Under the pieces are notes generated by a model. It worked only from the letters and a program-made list of their open reading frames with translations, ran no database searches and was not told the DNA's origin. Shown in pieces: positions 1-6,042 of a DNA stretch of 12,581 bases (the stretch's first letter is position 1; each line of letters opens with the position of its first letter). This DNA is from Oligoflexaceae bacterium (GTDB lineage: Bacteria > Bdellovibrionota_B > Oligoflexia > Oligoflexales > Oligoflexaceae), in the NCBI GenBank assembly GCA_947474445.1, contig CANJJY010000088.1:1-12581 (forward strand), written 5' to 3'. The position numbers were made by a program, and so were the translations under genes.

Positions 1-339
1 ATGCGGATCGCCGGCATCGACATCGACACTTACCAAATCAACTCCTACGTCGGTGGATTTGGTGCTCTGATGGACAATCAAGATGCCTTTATGCGGGACA
101 TACTTCCTTACGATGGAACCAATGTGAGCGTCCTGCTTCCAGGATTGACGGACACAGCCAGTGATATCGATGTCACGGTGAAAGATTTCACAGTGTTTTC
201 TGTGATGTCCTCTTCGTTCGGCGACGGGTCCTATGAAAAAGGCGGTTTAGAAGCCTGGACCACGCCGATTGCACAAAACCTTGTTAAGTCAGGTGACAAT
301 GAGCTCGCTTCGAGCTTTGGACTTATGATCATTCAATAG
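1..339 (+). CDS. Unrecognised protein, 3' part (partial at left edge)
   Basis: An open frame runs from the first base to a TAG stop at 337-339 and gives 112 residues. An ATG happens to occupy bases 1-3, but no upstream sequence is visible, so this is more likely the C-terminal part of a longer protein than a complete gene. The visible part is acidic, rich in Gly, Asp, Ser and Thr, has no cysteine and no membrane segment, and alternates short hydrophobic stretches with polar ones, as expected of a beta-rich soluble or exported domain. I do not recognise a family. A strong + strand terminator begins 61 bases after the stop, supporting a real gene end here. Function unknown. Confidence 0.6.
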   Translation: MRIAGIDIDTYQINSYVGGFGALMDNQDAFMRDILPYDGTNVSVLLPGLTDTASDIDVTVKDFTVFSVMSSSFGDGSYEKGGLEAWTTPIAQNLVKSGDNELASSFGLMIIQ

Positions 340-400
340 AAAAGGATTGCTTGGTCGGTAGGAAATTGTTCAGAACATTTTTTTGTGTGGGTAGTCTAAA

Positions 401-433
401 GGGTTCGAATTGACTTCGAACCCTCTTTTTTTT
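401..433 (+). terminator. Rho-independent terminator of the left-edge gene
   Basis: A perfect 9-bp stem (GGGTTCGAA at 401-409, TTCGAACCC at 415-423) closes a 5-base loop and is followed by TC and eight T residues (426-433). It lies 61 bases past the stop of the + strand gene. On the opposite strand the stem is followed by only three T residues, so any termination of the convergent small gene (462-635) would be weaker. Confidence 0.9.
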
Positions 434-461
434 CTTCGACTTCATTTCGATCTTGAGCATT

Positions 462-635
462 TCAGGCGGCGGGGGGCGGAAAATCCCAGGGATTCATCGA
501 GCTCTCGATCTCATATTCAGCTTGCTGAGCCAGCATCTGCAATTTCTTTATCATCATAAAGTCGATGACGGACGGGGGCAAAACAACCGAAGCCTCTTGG
601 TTCTGTTTCAACCTTGACGAAAGATCCAGGATCAT
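462..635 (-). CDS. Hypothetical 57-residue small protein
   Basis: A minus-strand frame opens with ATG at 635-633 and ends at TGA 464-462. A GAGG Shine-Dalgarno sequence sits six bases before the ATG, and third codon positions are GC-rich like the neighbouring genes. The product starts MILDLSSRLKQNQEASVVLP, has a helical, Gln- and Met-rich centre (about residues 24-45), and ends in a Pro/Ala tail (DFPPPAA). There is no signal peptide, membrane segment or cysteine. It converges on the left-edge gene across the 401-433 terminator. I recognise no family. No convincing promoter was found upstream. The case rests on the ribosome binding site and composition only, so it may be a chance frame. Confidence 0.45.
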   Translation of the reverse strand: MILDLSSRLKQNQEASVVLPPSVIDFMMIKKLQMLAQQAEYEIESSMNPWDFPPPAA

Positions 636-959
636 ACCCTACCTCTTAGTGAAGTTTTAAGAACTTGTGAACGCTTGAACATTGAGTACTTAAGGTATGC
701 AGATTGGATGCCAGATGTTTACAATCGAGGAAGGGAGCTCTTTCCGGGAGGATAGAATCGAGATCAAGACTGACCCCATCGTAAGAGAAACGATACGTTT
801 GGACTGAATACAGGTGAAAAGATCCGCGTCTCTTACTGCTTAGAGCAGACAGTACAGTAGAGATCGATTTCTGACGACGAAAAGAGCCCTAAGACCCTCT
901 CTTCAGAAAGAAAAGTGGGGGTAGCCAGATTCTGATAAAAAGCTGGGCGAAAGCGAAGT
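636..959. other. Gene-poor spacer, 324 bp
   Basis: No supportable gene lies between the small minus-strand frame and the ABC ATPase gene. The longest + frame here (697-807, 36 codons) has an AAGG directly against its ATG, too close for a normal ribosome binding site, and no recognisable product. There is an imperfect dyad around 730-746 (GGAAGGGAGCTCTTTCC). The right end carries the weak hairpin described at 881-904. I see no tRNA, riboswitch or repeat. Confidence 0.5.
881..904 (-). terminator. Possible weak terminator of the amino acid ABC operon
   Basis: Read on the minus strand, GAAGAG (904-899) can pair with CTCTTT (886-881, one G-T pair) across a 12-base loop, followed by TTCG. It lies about 56 bases beyond the stop of the last operon gene. 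The stem is short and the T tract poor, so this is tentative. Confidence 0.25.
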
Positions 960-1721
960 TTAAACCCTGATGCTCTGTAAGAATTGCTGCAAACGCGGAT
1001 GCTTAGGTCTCTCAAAGAAAGCGTCGGGCGCGGCGCGCTCGACGATCTGCCCCCCTTCGAGAAAAAGGCATTGGGTGGCCACGCGCCGAGCAAAGTTCAT
1101 CTCGTGCGTGACGATTAGCATGGTCATGCCTCCATCCGCCAGGTCCTGCAGGATATCGGTGACCTCGTGCACCAGCTCGGGATCGAGGGCCGAGGTCGGT
1201 TCATCGCAGAGAAGAACAGCTGGGTCGATCGCCAAAGCCCGGGCAATTCCCACTCTTTGCTGCTGGCCGCCGGACAGTTGCACGGGAAACTTGTGGCTAT
1301 GAGCTGACAGCCCGACTCTCTCGAGGAGACTAGCCGCCTTGTCACGGGCCGCAGCCGCGCTGAGACCCTTGGTCAGGCGAGGCGCCAAGGCTACGTTTTC
1401 CAGAACGCTCAGATGGGGAAAGAGCTCAAAGCGCTGAAAGACCATCGCCGTCTTTTGCCGTATCTTGTGCGCGGGCAGTTGCGAATGCTGATAGTCCTCG
1501 CCACAGACACTGACATCACCCGCATCGATCGTCTCTAAAGCGTTGATCACGCGCAGGCAGGTAGATTTACCGCTGCCCGAAGGCCCTATAAGACACAGAC
1601 GGTCGCCCGAAAACACATCGAGATCGAGTCCACGGAGCACCGGCTGCTCGCCCTGCGCAGAACGGAAAGTTTTTTGGACACCGCGCATGCGGATCAGGGC
1701 CTCAGAAGCTTCAACCGACAT
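960..1721 (-). CDS. Polar amino acid ABC transporter, ATP-binding protein
   Basis: This is a 253-residue ATPase of the GlnQ/HisP/ArtP family, which powers amino acid uptake from the cytoplasmic face of the inner membrane. Visible motifs: Walker A GPSGSGKST (46-54), Q-loop FQRFELFPH (95-103), signature LSGGQQQR (149-156), Walker B VLLCDEPTSALDP (169-181) and the switch histidine in VTHEM (H206). Length and motif spacing are normal for the family and all catalytic residues are present. The start at 1721 has only a weak GAG sequence upstream and overlaps the end of the permease gene by 11 bases, as expected under translational coupling. Met12 is a possible alternative start but has no better ribosome binding site. 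It is the last gene of the binding protein-permease-ATPase operon. The exact amino acid carried cannot be read from the sequence. Confidence 0.95.
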   Translation of the reverse strand: MSVEASEALIRMRGVQKTFRSAQGEQPVLRGLDLDVFSGDRLCLIGPSGSGKSTCLRVINALETIDAGDVSVCGEDYQHSQLPAHKIRQKTAMVFQRFELFPHLSVLENVALAPRLTKGLSAAAARDKAASLLERVGLSAHSHKFPVQLSGGQQQRVGIARALAIDPAVLLCDEPTSALDPELVHEVTDILQDLADGGMTMLIVTHEMNFARRVATQCLFLEGGQIVERAAPDAFFERPKHPRLQQFLQSIRV

Positions 1722-2493
1722 TGACGACTCGCAATCTTCGCTCGAGGTAACGACCGTAGGTGCTCAAAGCATAGTTGAGAACGCAGTACATAATGGCGAC
1801 TAAAAACCAAGTTTCGAAACTTCGAAAACTCACGGATATCACATTCAAGGCCGACTTGGTGAGATCCACGACGGAGATCACCGAGACGAGAGAGCTATCC
1901 TTGACGAGACTCACAAACTGCCCGACCAAGGCGGGCAGCATCCGGCGCAGAATCTGCGGCGCCATCACATAGCTGGCGATTTGCCAATTGTTCAGGCCCA
2001 TCGCCCGCGCGGCTTCGAGCTGGCCTTTTTCAAACTCAATGACACTGGCGCGAAAAATATCGGCGACATAAGCCGCACAGAACAAACTGAGGGTGAGGAC
2101 TCCAGCGACCTCTGGACTGAGATCGATCGCCGTGCCCACGATAAAGTACATCACATACAACTGGACGAGGACGGGCGTATTGCGAAAGATATCGACGAAC
2201 ACCGTCGCGGCCGATCGGGTCAAAGGCTCCGGGGCGAGCATGCAGAGCCCCACTAATATACCGAAGACGATGCCGCCCAGGATGCTGAGGACGCTGATAT
2301 AGATCGTACCCCAAAGCCCCTGCAAGAGGAGCCCCGGTCGCTGCGTCTCGGGTTCCCAGATGTAGGAGCTCAGGAAATGAAAATCCCAGGCGTAATCCAG
2401 CTTTTTAAAGCTGTAGGCGAGCACCAACCCACCGCTCGCGAGCAGGAGAAAACTGAGAAGAGTCCAGTACCAGGGCAGGGATTTGGGATGCAT
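1711..2493 (-). CDS. Polar amino acid ABC transporter, permease
   Basis: A 260-residue inner-membrane permease of the HisM/GlnP type. A first membrane segment lies at about residues 10-28. After a roughly 25-residue periplasmic stretch come the core segments of the family, with the signature FRNTPVLVQ (103-111) and the EAA loop EAARAMG (160-166) that contacts the ATPase. The protein is about 35-40 residues longer at the N-terminus than E. coli GlnP, from the extra first segment and linker. It begins six bases after the binding-protein stop and overlaps the ATPase gene by 11 bases, so the three genes are almost certainly one transcript. Only one permease gene is present, which implies a homodimeric channel. 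The Shine-Dalgarno is a weak GAG. Confidence 0.93.
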   Translation of the reverse strand: MHPKSLPWYWTLLSFLLLASGGLVLAYSFKKLDYAWDFHFLSSYIWEPETQRPGLLLQGLWGTIYISVLSILGGIVFGILVGLCMLAPEPLTRSAATVFVDIFRNTPVLVQLYVMYFIVGTAIDLSPEVAGVLTLSLFCAAYVADIFRASVIEFEKGQLEAARAMGLNNWQIASYVMAPQILRRMLPALVGQFVSLVKDSSLVSVISVVDLTKSALNVISVSFRSFETWFLVAIMYCVLNYALSTYGRYLERRLRVVNVG

Positions 2494-2499
2494 GCTGAC

Positions 2500-3315
2500 T
2501 CAGAACAACTGCGGAAATTGACTTTTCCAGGTGAGGTCGACGAACATCGCCTTATACGCCTTGTCATACTCGCCTTTGGCTCGCCAATCTTTGAGAAAAG
2601 CGTTGAAGGCGTTCATGAGAGCTACATCAGATTTCTTAGCGGCGACTCCGAAATGCTCGGTCGATACGAGGGGAGCTAGCAGCGCGACCTTTCCCTTCTG
2701 TCCACTCTCATAGATTTCCAGGTAAGGACGATCGTAGATAAAGGCATCCGCCTTGCCGAGCAGTACAGATTGAGCGGCGTCAGCTTCGCTATCGAGCCGC
2801 CGGATTTTGGCTTTTTTCAGGGTCTTCGTCACAAAGATGTCGCCCGTCGTCCCGAGCTTCACGACGACGGTGTGCTGAGCTTGATCCACATCGTCAAGAG
2901 TCTTCGCGGTGCCCGCTAGCTTTTTAGCGACGAGAACTTTGAGTCCAGCCTCGTAGTAGGGATCACTGAAGAGAACTGTCTTGGCCCTATCATCGGTGAT
3001 GGTCATTCCCGAGGTGATGACATCGTATTTGCCCGCCATCAATCCAGGGATAATGCCATCCCACTTGGCCCCAACAAAATCCGCTTTCACGCCGAGGCTT
3101 TGCGCAAAGGCTTGCATCATCGCCACATCGAAGCCTACCCATTCGCCTTTCGGAGTTTGCATCTCAAAGGGCAAAAAACCCGGTTCGACTCCGATGCGAA
3201 TAGACCCTCTCTGCTTGACGGATTCAAGGCTGGCCGCCGATGCGTGAAGACTGAGGGAGCTCACAAGCGAGCAAAGGACGATAGCGATGAAATGACGAAG
3301 CGGCGACCGCACCAT
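2500..3315 (-). CDS. Polar amino acid ABC transporter, periplasmic binding protein
   Basis: This is a 271-residue family 3 solute-binding protein (GlnH/HisJ type) that captures an amino acid in the periplasm and delivers it to the permease encoded next. I place the start at 3315 rather than 3342: an AGGGAG ribosome binding site (3323-3328) lies seven bases before it, and the shorter form begins with a clean Sec signal peptide (basic start, hydrophobic core at about 9-23, cleavage near ASA, residues 25-28). The upstream ATG at 3342 has no ribosome binding site. Family hallmarks are RIGVEPGFLPFE (40-51), GFDVAMMQAFA (61-71) and GMTITDDRAKTVLFSDPYY (103-121), where Arg110 corresponds to the arginine that binds the ligand carboxylate. 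It is the first gene of the operon, with a candidate sigma-70 promoter at 3411-3440. Ligand specificity is not assignable. Confidence 0.92.
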   Translation of the reverse strand: MVRSPLRHFIAIVLCSLVSSLSLHASAASLESVKQRGSIRIGVEPGFLPFEMQTPKGEWVGFDVAMMQAFAQSLGVKADFVGAKWDGIIPGLMAGKYDVITSGMTITDDRAKTVLFSDPYYEAGLKVLVAKKLAGTAKTLDDVDQAQHTVVVKLGTTGDIFVTKTLKKAKIRRLDSEADAAQSVLLGKADAFIYDRPYLEIYESGQKGKVALLAPLVSTEHFGVAAKKSDVALMNAFNAFLKDWRAKGEYDKAYKAMFVDLTWKSQFPQLF

Positions 3316-3410
3316 GAATGGACTCCCTAAAAGACCTGACATTTCAGCGTGAAAGCCACAGTTGACTGTGATGTCGAACCTTAGCCGAGCGTTCCGCCAA
3401 AGAAAAGAGC

Positions 3411-3440
3411 TTTATCGGCGCTTAGCGAGATTCTAGTCAA
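3411..3440 (-). promoter_or_regulatory. Candidate sigma-70 promoter of the amino acid ABC operon
   Basis: On the minus strand, TTGACT (3440-3435, five of six matches to TTGACA) and GATAAA (3416-3411, four of six matches to TATAAT) are separated by 18 bases. Transcription would start near 3404 and give a leader of about 90 bases before the chosen ATG at 3315. Confidence 0.5.
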
Positions 3441-3457
3441 TTCAATTTGTCGCAGTC

Positions 3458-3567
3458 TGATAGGATCCGAGTGTCCCCCCATGGGATTGAATTCTCAGGA
3501 TTCAGGCATGAACGGTCTCAGTTTTGAGGGCCGGCTTCTCGGAAAGGGAAGCCGGCTCTTCTTTTTT
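3458..3567 (+). ncRNA. Candidate short + strand transcript (sRNA)
   Basis: An extended -10 element TGATAGGAT (3458-3466) lies about 60 bases upstream of a strong + strand terminator (3526-3567), inside a gap where both flanking genes are on the minus strand. A transcript starting near 3473 and ending near 3567 would be about 95 bases, in the usual range for a small RNA. No good -35 is visible. A + frame from 3481 runs through the terminator hairpin and is therefore unlikely to be a protein gene. No known RNA family is recognised. The transcript is inferred from signals only. Confidence 0.25.
3526..3567 (+). terminator. Strong intrinsic terminator pointing rightward
   Basis: The core stem GCCGGCTTC (3530-3538) and GAAGCCGGC (3548-3556) extends outward to 13 pairs including two G-T pairs, has a 9-base loop, and is followed by CTTTTTT (3561-3567). 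The T tract exists only on the + strand. On the minus strand, where both neighbouring genes lie, the hairpin is followed by CTCAAAAC, so it is not a standard terminator for the lipoprotein gene at 3595-4731. Confidence 0.75.
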
Positions 3568-3594
3568 GCGGAATATGGGACTGGATGCAGGAGA

Positions 3595-4731
3595 TCAACC
3601 GCCGCGGCTGGCGTTCATGTCCTGAAGCAAATTGACTTTTCCATCTGCAGGGACGGTGAAAACAGCGTCAGGCAGATCGAGCAAAACCAGATTTTGCGGA
3701 TCGTAAACGCGCAGGCTGTAATGGTAGCTCTGGCCTGCAATCAGACCGGGCGTCGCATCGGCCCGAAAGGTAAGACCGTCTTTTTGCAGAGGTAAAACGA
3801 TACGGCTGGCCGCACCGAGCTTGATCTCCAGCGAGGCTGCTGCGATCGATTTTTCGTCCAGCGGAGCGCTGGCTTCCGTCGCTGGACGGGCACTCGCCTC
3901 CGCAGTGGCAGTCAAACTCTCAGCGAATGCTTCGATGATCTTGATATTTTCAGGTTTGGTCGCAGGAAAACCCGTGGGAGGCATAGGCGCATCGGTCGAA
4001 CTCATGCGCGCTGCCATTTCGCGGACTATTGCGACCTGACCACCGGCGCTGAGGGCCGTGTTCTGAGTTTGATAAGGAAATTTTTCAAGCACCAGACCAC
4101 CCCGTGCCGACCTTTGGCTGTGGCAACCGAGACAGCTGGAAGCCTTAAGAGCCGCGCGAACGACGGCCGGTTCAGTCGGCTCAGGGGGAGCCGGCGGACC
4201 TTTGATCGTGAGATTCAGCGTGAGATCGAGAAGAACCGGGCGCGCTTCGGTTTCGCTCGGCGCGGGCTGCCTCCTTAAAATGAGCTCCGGAAGCGTTTGT
4301 AAACCCGCCACGATGTTGGCTCGCATCGCCCCTTCCGCGAGGGTTTGACCACTAGCATCGGTGACCGTCGCAGAAATTTCCAGAGGTCCTGCTTCGAGAC
4401 CGCTCAAGGTATAGAGGCTTTCGGCATTGACGCCGAACTCGAAGGGTTCCTTGAGGGCTTCACCGCGCAGGCCGCCTTCGACCTTGAAGATATTGATCTG
4501 CACCTTTTGCGCTGCGCTTTGGCCATCACCGAGCAGGGCTAAGGGAATAGGCAACTGCACTTCTGGACTAGTGAGGGCGATGCTAGGATTAGACGGCGCC
4601 TGAGGTCCCGCAGCGGGAGTGGGCGTCGACGGGCCGCTCGAATCGAGGCAGGAGGCAGCCCCGACGGCGAAAAGCATCAGGAACACTCCGTTTAAAATCG
4701 GGGCTCGCAGTAAGCTGGGACTTAATCTCAT
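3595..4731 (-). CDS. Lipoprotein with a c-type heme (CxxCH) motif
   Basis: A 378-residue exported protein. The N-terminus has a hydrophobic segment (about 11-27) ending in AASC, with Cys28 as the probable lipidated residue; it is followed by a Pro/Ser/Thr-rich linker (29-60), so it is probably anchored in a membrane and faces the periplasm or outside. Residues about 60-170 look like a beta-sandwich. CLGCH (200-204) is a canonical c-type heme attachment motif, and APMPPTG (Met250) about 45 residues later fits the axial methionine of a mono-heme cytochrome c. An Ala/Glu-rich linker (about 272-300) leads to a second beta-rich domain (300-378). Heme function is inferred from the motif pair. The start has AGAAAGG upstream. 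A divergent lipoprotein gene lies across a 364-bp region. No family name is offered. Confidence 0.8.
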   Translation of the reverse strand: MRLSPSLLRAPILNGVFLMLFAVGAASCLDSSGPSTPTPAAGPQAPSNPSIALTSPEVQLPIPLALLGDGQSAAQKVQINIFKVEGGLRGEALKEPFEFGVNAESLYTLSGLEAGPLEISATVTDASGQTLAEGAMRANIVAGLQTLPELILRRQPAPSETEARPVLLDLTLNLTIKGPPAPPEPTEPAVVRAALKASSCLGCHSQRSARGGLVLEKFPYQTQNTALSAGGQVAIVREMAARMSSTDAPMPPTGFPATKPENIKIIEAFAESLTATAEASARPATEASAPLDEKSIAAASLEIKLGAASRIVLPLQKDGLTFRADATPGLIAGQSYHYSLRVYDPQNLVLLDLPDAVFTVPADGKVNLLQDMNASRGG

Positions 4732-4761
4732 GGTGAACCTTTCTCAGGCTAAATGAGCGAG

Positions 4762-4788
4762 TGGTTTGTCGCCCTTTCATACAAACTA
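4762..4788. promoter_or_regulatory. Inverted repeat in the leader of the heme lipoprotein gene
   Basis: TGGTTTGT (4762-4769) and ACAAACTA (4781-4788) form an 8-bp inverted repeat with one mismatch around an 11-base spacer, 31 bases upstream of the lipoprotein start. It may be a regulator site or an RNA hairpin in the leader. Function is unproven. Confidence 0.3.
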
Positions 4789-4869
4789 TCGCGTCGCACG
4801 CAACATCTCAGGTCTTGGGATCCGGGCAAATCCTTGATGGGACTCGATTTAAGAGACATACTCCGTCTG

Positions 4870-4875
4870 TATAAT
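4870..4875 (+). promoter_or_regulatory. Candidate -10 element for the ricin-type lipoprotein gene
   Basis: A perfect TATAAT lies on the + strand at 4870-4875. The best -35 at a suitable distance is TTTAAG (4848-4853, spacing 16), only three of six matches. The predicted start near 4882 would give a leader of about 215 bases before the ATG at 5096. Confidence 0.4.
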
Positions 4876-4887
4876 TCTTACACGCTG

Positions 4888-4918
4888 GAAGTTTATAGCC
4901 AATTTAAGATAAACCTTC
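4888..4918. promoter_or_regulatory. Dyad just downstream of the TATAAT box
   Basis: GAAGTTTAT (4888-4896) and ATAAACCTTC (4909-4918) form a 9-bp inverted repeat with a one-base bulge and a 12-base spacer. It falls where transcription from the 4870 box would begin, a common position for a repressor operator. It could also form a leader hairpin. Confidence 0.3.
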
Positions 4919-5095
4919 GAGAACATTTTGCTTTCTTTGTAAGACCTGACAGCGGCCCGCAAACAGGGATGCAGCAGAGCTTCTCGGCCCTGAATCATTT
5001 CCATCGCTTGCGACCTCCCCCACCCTTTTCTCGCAAAGTGGAACAATTTTTGTAAGTAAGGATTGAATCTCAAATTTGCTGGCAGGGGCTTGCTT

Positions 5096-5947
5096 ATGCT
5101 TATTGCAAAGAAATTTAGTTTAATCGTCCTCAGCTTCATGCTGTTCGCTTGTGGGCCGACCTCGAGTGTCCCGCGCGTTGAAGATACGATCGCTAGTTCC
5201 AAAGCGCAGGCTGCACAAGGGGAATCCAAACCGGTTCAAGGCTCCGAGACGAGCACGACGCAGAAAGATCTCGATGCGGCCAAGAAAAACGTCGAAGACT
5301 TGCAGAAATCTCTCGAAGCGCTGAACAAGGAACTCGACAGCAATTCCAAAATGAGCGCCGAGGAACGCCAGCGCGTCCAGGAAGAACTGGCGAAAAAAAC
5401 GGCTGAACTTGAATTGGAAAAGGCCAAGCAAGCTGAACTTGAAAAAGTCAAAGCAGCCGAAGAAGCTGCGGCAAAACAGGCGGAAATCGACAAGGCGGCT
5501 GCTGCAGCCAAAGCGGCGCAAGCGGCAGGGGCCACGGCGAAAACGAGCGGCAAACTCAATCTCGTCTATGGCACCGACTGCCTCGACTTTCTGGATGCTT
5601 CAGCAGCGGCAGGGGCAGCGCTGATTGCCTATCCCTGTAAGGGGACGACCAGCCAACAGTTTGTCATCGAAACGACTGCTGCCAATGCGTCACGCATTGT
5701 CAACGTCAATAGTAACAAGTGTTTAACTCTAGAAGGCAACGCCGTCACGGAGAAAACGCGACTCGTCCAGCAGGTCTGTAAACGGACGGGGGATCCCCTC
5801 GAGATGTTCACCTTCGTCGATGCCACGACGGCGGGAACCAGCAAAATCAAGAACGTCGCCAGTGGCCTCTGCCTCAAGACTGGTACGGATGGCGGCATTT
5901 TTCTCGGCAATTGCACGACGACCTACACGTATTACCAGCAAAAATAA
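5096..5947 (+). CDS. Lipoprotein with coiled-coil stalk and ricin-type beta-trefoil domain
   Basis: A 283-residue exported protein. I choose ATG 5096, not the in-frame TTG at 5063: AGGGG (5084-5088) lies seven bases before it, and the protein then starts with a compact signal, MLIAKKFSLIVLSFMLFACG, whose Cys19 is the lipidated residue (lipobox LFAC). A Ser/Thr/Gln-rich linker (20-55) is followed by a Lys/Glu/Ala-rich coiled coil (about 56-145). Residues 154-283 look like a ricin B-type beta-trefoil: three repeats, each with a cysteine pair (162/181, 209/228, 259/273) and a degenerate QxW position (QQFVI, EMFTF, TYYQQ), with aromatic residues replacing tryptophan. Such domains usually bind sugars; binding here is inferred. 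No enzyme domain is attached. rlmI follows after 95 bp. Confidence 0.85.
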   Translation: MLIAKKFSLIVLSFMLFACGPTSSVPRVEDTIASSKAQAAQGESKPVQGSETSTTQKDLDAAKKNVEDLQKSLEALNKELDSNSKMSAEERQRVQEELAKKTAELELEKAKQAELEKVKAAEEAAAKQAEIDKAAAAAKAAQAAGATAKTSGKLNLVYGTDCLDFLDASAAAGAALIAYPCKGTTSQQFVIETTAANASRIVNVNSNKCLTLEGNAVTEKTRLVQQVCKRTGDPLEMFTFVDATTAGTSKIKNVASGLCLKTGTDGGIFLGNCTTTYTYYQQK

Positions 5948-5965
5948 TTCCTTCCTCTGACGTCT

Positions 5966-5999
5966 GAGGCGAATCGTTCTTCTCCGAACGAAACGCCTC
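5966..5999 (+). other. Two-part hairpin between the lectin lipoprotein gene and rlmI
   Basis: GAGGCG (5966-5971) pairs with CGCCTC (5994-5999) and TCGTTC (5974-5979) with GAACGA (5986-5991), leaving an AA/AA internal loop and a 6-base apical loop. Twelve pairs make it stable, but no T tract follows on either strand. It may protect the 3' end, attenuate, or be a Rho-dependent end. It sits 18 bases after the lipoprotein stop and 43 bases before the rlmI start. Confidence 0.4.
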
Positions 6000-6042
6000 T
6001 GTTACACTCCGCCCGCCTCGGCATGTAATCTAGGAAAAAAAG

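Larger units (their letters stand above)
4732..5095. other. Divergent intergenic region between two lipoprotein genes
   Basis: This 364-bp stretch separates the heme-motif lipoprotein (leftward) from the ricin-type lipoprotein (rightward). It contains a dyad at 4762-4788, a perfect TATAAT at 4870-4875 and a second dyad at 4888-4918, listed separately. Two overlapping open frames cross it, one on each strand, but neither has a ribosome binding site with a recognisable product. I see no RNA gene. Confidence 0.5.

Noticed and set aside
401..423. GGTTCGAAT resembles the T-arm of a tRNA
   Set aside because: No acceptor, D or anticodon arms surround it; the stem is a perfect palindrome followed by T8, so it is a terminator.
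611..690. TTCACA-17-TAAGAG as promoter for the small minus frame
   Set aside because: The -10 would lie too close to the ATG, leaving no room for the leader that holds the ribosome binding site.
697..807. 36-codon + strand frame in the 636-959 spacer
   Set aside because: AAGG is directly against the ATG, and the product is unrecognised; not enough to call a gene.
3316..3342. Earlier ATG for the amino acid binding protein
   Set aside because: No ribosome binding site precedes 3342, whereas AGGGAG precedes 3315, and the shorter form gives the normal signal peptide.
3481..3795. 104-codon + strand frame beginning ATGGGATTG
   Set aside because: It runs through a strong terminator hairpin and then antisense into the lipoprotein gene, with no ribosome binding site (preceded by a run of C) and no recognisable product.
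3331..4952. AAGACCTGACA occurs twice (near 3331 and 4942)
   Set aside because: An 11-base match is expected many times by chance in a window this size and the contexts are unrelated.
4849..5229. 126-codon minus frame and a 100-codon + frame (4753-5055) in the divergent region
   Set aside because: The minus frame overlaps the signal peptide region of the ricin-type lipoprotein and neither frame has a good ribosome binding site or recognisable product.
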